This document shows, one piece after another, positions 60,601-62,434 of a stretch of DNA of 62,434 bases. The DNA comes from Desulfobacula sp. (GTDB lineage Bacteria; Desulfobacterota; Desulfobacteria; Desulfobacterales; Desulfobacteraceae). The stretch is taken from positions 1-62,434 of the forward strand of contig JAMPXP010000024.1 of assembly GCA_023701135.1 (NCBI GenBank), in the 5' to 3' direction. Within the stretch, counting starts at the first letter, position 1, and every line of letters begins with the position of its first letter. The notes under the pieces were generated by a model. The model ran no database searches, was not told the DNA's origin, and was given only the letters and a program-made list of their open reading frames with translations. The translations under genes were made by a program, and so were the position numbers.

Positions 60601-62434
60601 AGATCGTCGCTGGCCGTCACCTTGACATTGATTAAGCCGACATCGGCGTCGGAAGGAGTCCCGCTGAACGTCCGGGTACTTCCATCAAAGTTCAGCCAGG
60701 CTGGCAAGGCTGAGCCATCCTCAAGGGTGGCGGTATAGGTCAAGGTATCGGAGGCATCAATATCGGCAAAGCTGTCTGCCGCAAAGGTAAAACTGAACGC
60801 TCCGTTTTCCGTGGCAATCTGGTCGGCAATCGCATTAGCGACCGTGGGTGCATCGTTGGTCCCGGTGATGGTGATGGTGATACCATGGATCGTCCCGTCT
60901 GCTGAGGCTACCGTAAAAACGTCATTGACAGTTGCGCCTGCATCCATTTGCTGGATAGCCATTTGGGTGTTGTCTGCTGCATAGGTCCAGTTGCCTGCAA
61001 TATCGATGGTCAGGTTGCCGTAGATGCCGGCGACGGTTGCAGCAACGAACACAGATTCCCCGGCATCCGGGTCGCTGATGGTCAGAATGCCGCTGGTTTC
61101 AAGCAGGGTGTTGCCATCCGGGTCTGCATCTTCCGTTACTGAACCGGTGTCTGTTCCGCCGATCACGGGAGGATTACTGATATTGTTAACCGTGAGGGTA
61201 AATATATCAGAGGCTGTGCTGGTGCCGTCACTGGCTGTGACCTTGACGTTGATTAAGCCGACATCAGCATCGGAAGGGGTTCCGCTGAACGTCCGGGTAC
61301 TTCCATCAAAACTCAGCCAGGTCGGCAGGGCTGATCCATCCTCAAGGGTGGCGGTATAGGTCAAGGTATCGGAGGCATCAATATCCGCAAAACTGTCTGC
61401 CGCAAAGGTAAAACTGAACGCTCCGTTTTCCGTGGCAATCTGGTCGGCAATCGCATTGGCGACCGTGGGTGCATCGTTGGTCCCGGTGATGGTGATGGTG
61501 ACCAGTTGGGAGGTACCGTCTGTTGCCGTATAGGTGATGGTATCAGTGACAATATCCCCTTCATCGAGCGTCTGTACTGCCGCCTGATCAAGACTATAGG
61601 TCCAAATATCCGATGTCAGTTCAAAACTGCCAAAATTGTTATCTCCGGCCGTGGCTGCCACATCGGCAAAGGACGGTGTATCTCCGGCATCAATATCTGT
61701 GATGGCAAGGGTTCCGGTTGCTGTAACTGCAGCATCTCCTACGTTTCCTTCGGTTACATCTCCGGTGAAGGTCCCGGTAACAACAGCAGCGTCTTCGGTC
61801 CCGGTGATGGTGATGGTGATGGTGATATCATGGGTCGTGCCGTCTGATGAAGCTATCGTAAAAACATCTTCGACACTTGCGCCTGCATCCAGTTGCTGGA
61901 TAGCCGCCTGGGTGTTGTCTGCTGCATAAGTCCAGTTGCCTGCGGTATCGATGGTCAGGCTGCCGTAGATGCCGTCAACAGTTCCAGCCTGGAATACGGA
62001 CTCTCCGGCGTCCGGGTCACTGATGGTCAAAATGCCGCTGGCTTCAAGCAGCGTGTCGCCATCCGGATCCACATCCTCCATTACTGAACCGGCAATATCT
62101 CCGGCTACCACGGCACTATCATTGGTTCCAGTGATGGTGACGGTAACTATCTGAGAGGTGCCGTCGGTAGCTGTGTAAGTAATGCTGTCGGTAACAACAG
62201 CCCCTTCCTCCAGATCCTGAACCGCTGCTTGGTCAAGAGTATAGGTCCAGATACCCGATGTCAGCTCGAAGCTCCCAAAATTGTTGTCTCCGGCCGTGGC
62301 TGCCACATCGGCAAAGGACGGAGTATCTCCGGCATCAATATCTGTGATGGCAAGGGTTCCGGTTGCTGTAACCGCTGCATCCCCGATATTGCCTTCGATT
62401 ACGTCTCCGGTGAAAGTACCGCTGACTACGGGAG
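48609..62434 (-). CDS. Giant RTX/cadherin-like repeat adhesin, type I secretion substrate (5' end outside window)
   Basis: The frame is open from the right edge to the stop at 48609, over 4,600 residues, without a start in the window. From N to C in this window: VCBS/cadherin-like repeats of about 100 aa (TGTLAITDIDAGDTPSF; SGILTISDPDAGESVF; ENGAFSFTFAADSF); an eight-repeat array at 60412-59410; more cadherin-like repeats; a second eight-repeat array at 58479-57509; then about 2,560 residues of RTX-type Gly-Asp repeats (GGEGNDRLYGGNGADLLDGG) with recurring DGWGNTDTL units. The C-terminus (FRFTSSIGIDTVTDFKAGG, ...LGEGHFQFG) resembles serralysin-type secretion signals. It is probably a calcium-stabilised cell-surface or released adhesin exported by the adjacent system. 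No frameshift was seen. Confidence 0.9.
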   Translation of the reverse strand, partial: PVVSGTFTGDVIEGNIGDAAVTATGTLAITDIDAGDTPSFADVAATAGDNNFGSFELTSGIWTYTLDQAAVQDLEEGAVVTDSITYTATDGTSQIVTVTITGTNDSAVVAGDIAGSVMEDVDPDGDTLLEASGILTISDPDAGESVFQAGTVDGIYGSLTIDTAGNWTYAADNTQAAIQQLDAGASVEDVFTIASSDGTTHDITITITITGTEDAAVVTGTFTGDVTEGNVGDAAVTATGTLAITDIDAGDTPSFADVAATAGDNNFGSFELTSDIWTYSLDQAAVQTLDEGDIVTDTITYTATDGTSQLVTITITGTNDAPTVANAIADQIATENGAFSFTFAADSFADIDASDTLTYTATLEDGSALPTWLSFDGSTRTFSGTPSDADVGLINVKVTASDGTSTASDIFTLTVNNISNPPVIGGTDTGSVTEDADPDGNTLLETSGILTISDPDAGESVFVAATVAGIYGNLTIDIAGNWTYAADNTQMAIQQMDAGATVNDVFTVASADGTIHGITITITGTNDAPTVANAIADQIATENGAFSFTFAADSFADIDASDTLTYTATLEDGSALPAWLNFDGSTRTFSGTPSDADVGLINVKVTASDDLESVSDVFELTVNNTNDAPVIDGPDQFNIDEDTTLTGTLIATDADGDALTFSLAPGQGYSSTPIQLTDNSISDQVARINNKGQIIWQDQDGINKGLYLYDGVNTIQLATNYISNSHQISDNGDVVWLESINNLGKIFLYDGTNKTTNQIAVDGGDEHNPQINSSGEVVWSGNIGPYSNIYLYDDTGTIQNLTNNFQTAVPVVDPQINDNGDVVWELIVDSNYSRIYLFDGDTGQTNQLINDTQWVSDIKINNNGEVLWKNYNSSTGNYDLYLYNGIDPDPIQLTNNSMVENTPQMNNNGQIVWEGNNQIYLYDGTGLPQILSNNSTGNSAPQINDNGYVVWQGSDGHDNEIYLYNGKDTIQLTNNDTDDLLPQINDNGDVVWHGFDGSDREIFYVKSIFGDLVFNPDGTFSYTPDPNFNGQTSFDYMVSDGHGGEDTATVTISVNPVSDAPVIGGTDTGSVTEDVDPDTDTLLETSGILTISDPDAGESVFQTATVAGVYGSLTIDTAGNWTYAAINTQAAIQQLDAGASVDDVLTVYTADGTAQMITITITGTEDAPVVSGTFTGDVTEGNVGDAVVTATGTLAITDIDAGDTPSFADVAATAGDNNFGSFELSSGIWTYTLDQVAVQGLEEGAVVTDNITYTATDGTTQLVTVTITGTNDDPVINGPDQFNINEDTTLTGTLSATDVDGDVLIFSPAGGQGYGTPIQLTDNSYDDSPPQINNNGYVVWEGIDGSDSEIYLYDGTSTIQLTDNSTDDSQFQINDNGYVVWQGFDGSDNEIFLYDGTNTIQLTDDSYNNYGPLINNNGYVVWMGDDGSGPEIYLYDGASTIQLTDTSGNVFSSQINDNGYVVWQGSDGSDNEIFLYDGTNTIQLTDNSYDDSPPQINNNGYVVWQGSDGSDNEIFLYDGTNTIQLTDNSYNDYTPRINNNGYVVWQGSDGSDNEIFLYDGADTIQLTVNSYEDINPQINNNGHVVWYRHDGIDAEVFLYNGTNTIQLTDNSYSDYAPQINNNGDVVWYGWDGSDSEIYFIQPDTIHGSLTLNPDGTFSYTPDSDFSGQVSFDYIVSDGNGGQATATATITVGPVDDPPVIGGTDTGSVTEDADPDGDTLLETSGVLTISDPDAGESIFQAGTVDGIYGNLNIDTAGNWTYAADNTPAAIQQLDAGATVNEVFTVASADGTTHDITVTITGTNDAPTVANAITDQIATENGAFSFTFAADSFTDVDASDTLTYTATLEDGSALPTWLSFDEATRRFSGTPANGDVGLINVKVTAGDGTGTASDVFVLTVNPDGIILGTPGDDILFGTVMADSIDGLGGSDWIYGEEDDDHLWGGDGIDFLYGGSDDDYLHGQMGEDYLWGEGGNDHLYGGEGNDRLYGGNGADLLDGGQGNDALDGGEFTGNNPENVADYQNDPMNAVGGGNGIEAEIHYNTANPVNPFDSSQIIDGWGDIDTINNITRFRGSAFDDKITIDITDNDFLSDLYWYVAGMDGADEIIGTPGENIRAMYLDDPDLNGDGFGVNINLAAGTAMDGWGNTDILTNIEGVSGSQYNDLLMGSDENDGFIGTYGNDSIDGARGWDWVSYGWFSGQVNFGGVDIDLGSGSAQGRDLTGAVLFTDSLVNIEGAWGTDFNDTLIGSDRGDELVGEAGDDILFGGLGDDHLIGGRGNDILDGGMMQGDNPNKMADYSDDPENAVGAGNGIEAEIHYNTANPVNPFDSSQVIDGWGDTDSLKNINRIKGSAFDDSITIAIQDAGGTSNLKWYVAGMAGNDIITGTPGESVRAMYFEDPDLNGDGFGVNIDLAAGTAMDGWGNTDTLINIEGVSGSDFNDILLGSDRHDGFFGSLGNDMIDGRGNRDYVHYGGLDGRGDFNGVHIDLATGIVNGIKSNSEILFTDTLINITNVYGSIFNDTITGNSEDNWLQGHDGDDTITGGDGYDSLWGGQGNDILNGALITDNHPRTTANYGIDPEYANPDVSMAWNNGIFASIQYDSSAINPFFADGSDPATRSIVRDGWGTIDSIQDITRFKGSAFNDSMTISIIDQNNSSDLKWYLWGLNGNDVLTGTDGESISAMYLDDPNGVTIDLFDDPDDIFEGATNPGSGYAMDGWGKTDLLFNIHKVSGSNHVDSIEGSNQGDTIFGSFGNDIIDGKAGYDGISYVFMSYGSLDDTLDFNGVEIDLEAGLARGLDSLNTVLFTDTFTNIEWFGGSYKGDRITGDGLDNWLSGWDGDDTLIGMGGNDTLIGEVGNDNLNGEEGRDILFGDEGNDLLNGGQGDDTLEGGQGSDSLYGGEGILDIAGYSNDPEAITVFMNNSVSVIDGWGNNDSLVDVEWIIGSRHDDRFYGDGRFMVYEGGDGSDYILGSPDADGNGGMASYWHDNNGLGVTVNLNAVNVNGEVQVEDGWGNIDYLRNIDGIWGSGAVDDLTGRDHGHESFAGGRGDDQIDGGVIDFSAGEDGNTVIYAMDPERAPGQAINGVIVTLTYDDISGALTGTGSDGWGDTDNLTNINSIVGSQYNDLLTINSADGYTGYWMLNGWGGDDRLVGAGSDDGLKRAAAEYSDSPEGINVNLFFGTAEDGWGGTDTLVNINAVIGSDHDDFIRGNGQNNYFNGEDEELLDTVSYADNPDAIHAVMTTDMSSYKTRVSVGEDGYGSQDTLEDIEYIIGTAFNDTFVGNGHQFMIFEGGAGSDELDGGVDPNDDEDFAVSFWNDPDASGAVGEGISLDLNMVNAAGMVEVVDGWGNTDYLDNIDGVLGTRFNDTFVGKNGEQSWFMGGDGADSINGGILGADHKGNDAVYIWDPLRIEATLTYSNLTGVTGMVTDGWGKQDTLTNITGITGSEFADKFWVQNTATNGTSFDGSWEFEGRGGNDEIHGLAGEFVTALYWDDISGVYVDLYDEGNTNPGNGFAHDGWGGTDLLYGVNHVVGSDHHDTLFGNDQYNRLEGDDGDDVLEGMGGNDVLLGEDDHDTLRGGQGNDILDGGWGNDVLDGGEGDDVLEGGGGNDTLIGGEGMFDVAKYVNSPGPISLAVVNGGVLISDGYGSFDTLTGIEGVHGSMHKDSFIGDGRSMNFHGRQGSDYFENGTVSYWYDPFTINGAGLDVNLNSADPINIIDGWGDEDTLVNVSSIFGSVGQDSLVGKDYAFNRFAGNNGADTFDGGVFNHTVGQGAGNAAIYVFDPDAVTATLSANVGGGVGGTAIDGWKYTDTLININLLVGSVHDDTLTVSSDGSYTGEWFLKGWAGNDTLAGDPNAPTTVYYDSDPGGVEVHLSGDNPHTVAVENGYAHDGWGGQDTLTHIKNVVGSDYWDILMGDDQDNYLNGRGDGDTLVGNAGNDILDGGDFNSNRPRNYADYQNDPENAVGGWNGIEAVIHYDPSDSNPFAGSTVVDGWGDTDTLINISRIKGSAFNDAITITVNDPTKLSDVRWYVWGMDGADVITGTLGERVRVMYLDDPDANSDGFGVTVNLTNGTATDGWGNTDTLSNIEMVSGSDYIDTLLGSDGRNGFAGTLGNDTIDGLGDWDWVSYSWLDGDGDFRGVDIDLGIHIAQGFDSGGNALFHDVLNNIEEAEGSVFSDTIRGNSGDNWLWGYDGNDEIFGGGGYDTLIGGQGNDRIEGAVFNGRSPQNTASYVYDPGGITAIIHYDPSGSDPFSGSYVIDGWENTDTLINIARIKGSNFDDTFFIDIDDPGNTDETFWRIWGQGGNDTITGTAGERVDAMYFDDPGDVNIDLSTGIAYDGWGGTDTLTNIRMVSGSNHGNDQLIGSSGDNGFYGSFGNDSIFGGDGYDWVVYGWLDGTGNFDGISVFLDDAAVYGYDSDGNHMFSDNVSEVEEVWGTRFDDTFLGNELANWFAGEAGDDRLTGNGGDDVFRFTSSIGIDTVTDFKAGGAENDVLRFDESWANDFYAKGTHEYISADSLNPADPTAYKIIGVTDIIGDWSNTADVLNVSVNAGLGDGTNDGTYFVAGNGTDARVYIWEGDIVDNGRVDDSELRHFITLEGLTDISALGEGHFQFG
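48990..56700 (-). repeat. RTX-like repeat region with about 250-residue supermodules
   Basis: The supermodules share an order: an AEIHYNTANPVNPF-like start, DGWGDTDTLINI, GSAFDDSITI, a WYVAGMDGADEI-type strand, RAMYLDDPD, then GNDTIDG and a FTDSLVNIEG-type segment. At least five are recognisable, near 56.4, 55.5, 54.7, 50.5 and 49.7 kb, with more divergent versions between. They are interspersed with short GGxGxDxLxGG calcium-binding nonapeptides. Confidence 0.8.
57509..58479 (-). repeat. Eight tandem 41-residue (123-base) repeats, array 2
   Basis: The repeat is QLTDNSYDDSPPQINNNG followed by YVVWQGSDGSDNEIFLYDGT and NTI. Eight copies follow in register; the same DNA segment recurs at 57781, 57904 and 58027, exactly 123 bases apart. 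Central copies are nearly identical at DNA level, and the outer ones have diverged. The pattern (four short strands, Gly/Asp turns, Trp) fits one beta-propeller blade per repeat. Confidence 0.85.
59410..60412 (-). repeat. Eight divergent propeller-like repeats, array 1
   Basis: This is the same family as array 2 (QINDNGYVVWQGSDGHDNEI) but with variable unit length (about 37-47 residues) and much lower identity. It is evidently older or under less homogenisation. Confidence 0.8.

Noticed and set aside
48609-62434. CRISPR array suggested by regular repetition
   Set aside because: The repeats are in one long coding frame, lack unique spacers of constant length and are protein repeats.

Overview
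The window looks like chromosome of a strictly anaerobic, mid-GC deltaproteobacterial (Desulfobacterota) sulfate reducer of the Desulfobacteraceae type. The evidence is indirect: a tungsten aldehyde:ferredoxin oxidoreductase with dedicated polyferredoxins, a MetF/MetV methylene-tetrahydrofolate reductase module, a xanthine-dehydrogenase-type molybdenum hydroxylase with its own cofactor genes, and many [4Fe-4S] proteins. No rRNA or tRNA gene, CRISPR array or replication origin was seen.

Layout. (1) 1-6.9 kb: an orphan HicB-like protein, then a polyamine block. potABCD (spermidine/putrescine ABC importer) and agmatine deiminase run rightward and converge on spermidine synthase. (2) 7.0-11.8 kb, leftward: an EAL-HDOD signalling protein, glycogen phosphorylase and class II fructose-bisphosphate aldolase. 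(3) 12-15.9 kb: a cupin, a small membrane protein, a CI/LexA-type repressor, an FAD:pyridine-nucleotide oxidoreductase with a polyferredoxin (like the AorC and AorA partners of tungsten aldehyde oxidoreductases), and a MoaD-like sulfur carrier. (4) 16.0-28.0 kb, the most unusual part: a leftward operon (core-less AOR paralogue, two ferredoxins, MetV, a EutA-like ASKHA protein, MetF, a J-domain protein and an atypical radical-SAM-like protein). It diverges from a rightward zinc-ribbon/AOR/polyferredoxin operon that is followed by an IclR-type regulator. The shared intergenic region holds back-to-back promoters and three copies of a TTCACTATAGTGAA-type operator. A decayed second copy of the radical-SAM-like gene and a toxin-antitoxin pair lie at the downstream end. 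(5) 28.1-35.8 kb: a ModE-like regulator, a secreted protein, and a molybdenum hydroxylase operon (FAD, 2Fe-2S and Mo subunits) continuing into MoeB/ThiF-like, ThiS/MoaD-like, MoeA-like and histidine-phosphatase genes. (6) 35.8-38.5 kb: insertion-sequence debris (receiver-domain fragment, IS630 transposase with one in-frame amber codon, frameshifted ISAs1 transposase). (7) 38.6-62.4 kb: an envelope/adhesion block with a SurA_N-like lipoprotein, a HAMP protein, a secreted HExxH protein, a CHASE2 adenylate cyclase, a type I secretion system (TolC, ABC, HlyD), a glycosyltransferase, and the C-terminal 4,600 or so residues of a giant RTX/cadherin-like adhesin whose start lies beyond the right edge.

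How the parts fit. Tungsten and molybdenum enzymes dominate the middle; two MoaD/ThiS-like carriers, MoeB- and MoeA-like proteins and the AOR partner proteins point to aldehyde or N-heterocycle/aromatic oxidation linked to ferredoxin and NAD. The AOR/EutA-like/MetF/J-protein locus has no standard name known to me and is the best candidate for an undescribed system. The right end is a LapA-style secreted adhesin locus with unusual features: a degenerate exporter ATPase and two eight-repeat propeller-like arrays nested inside cadherin-like repeats.
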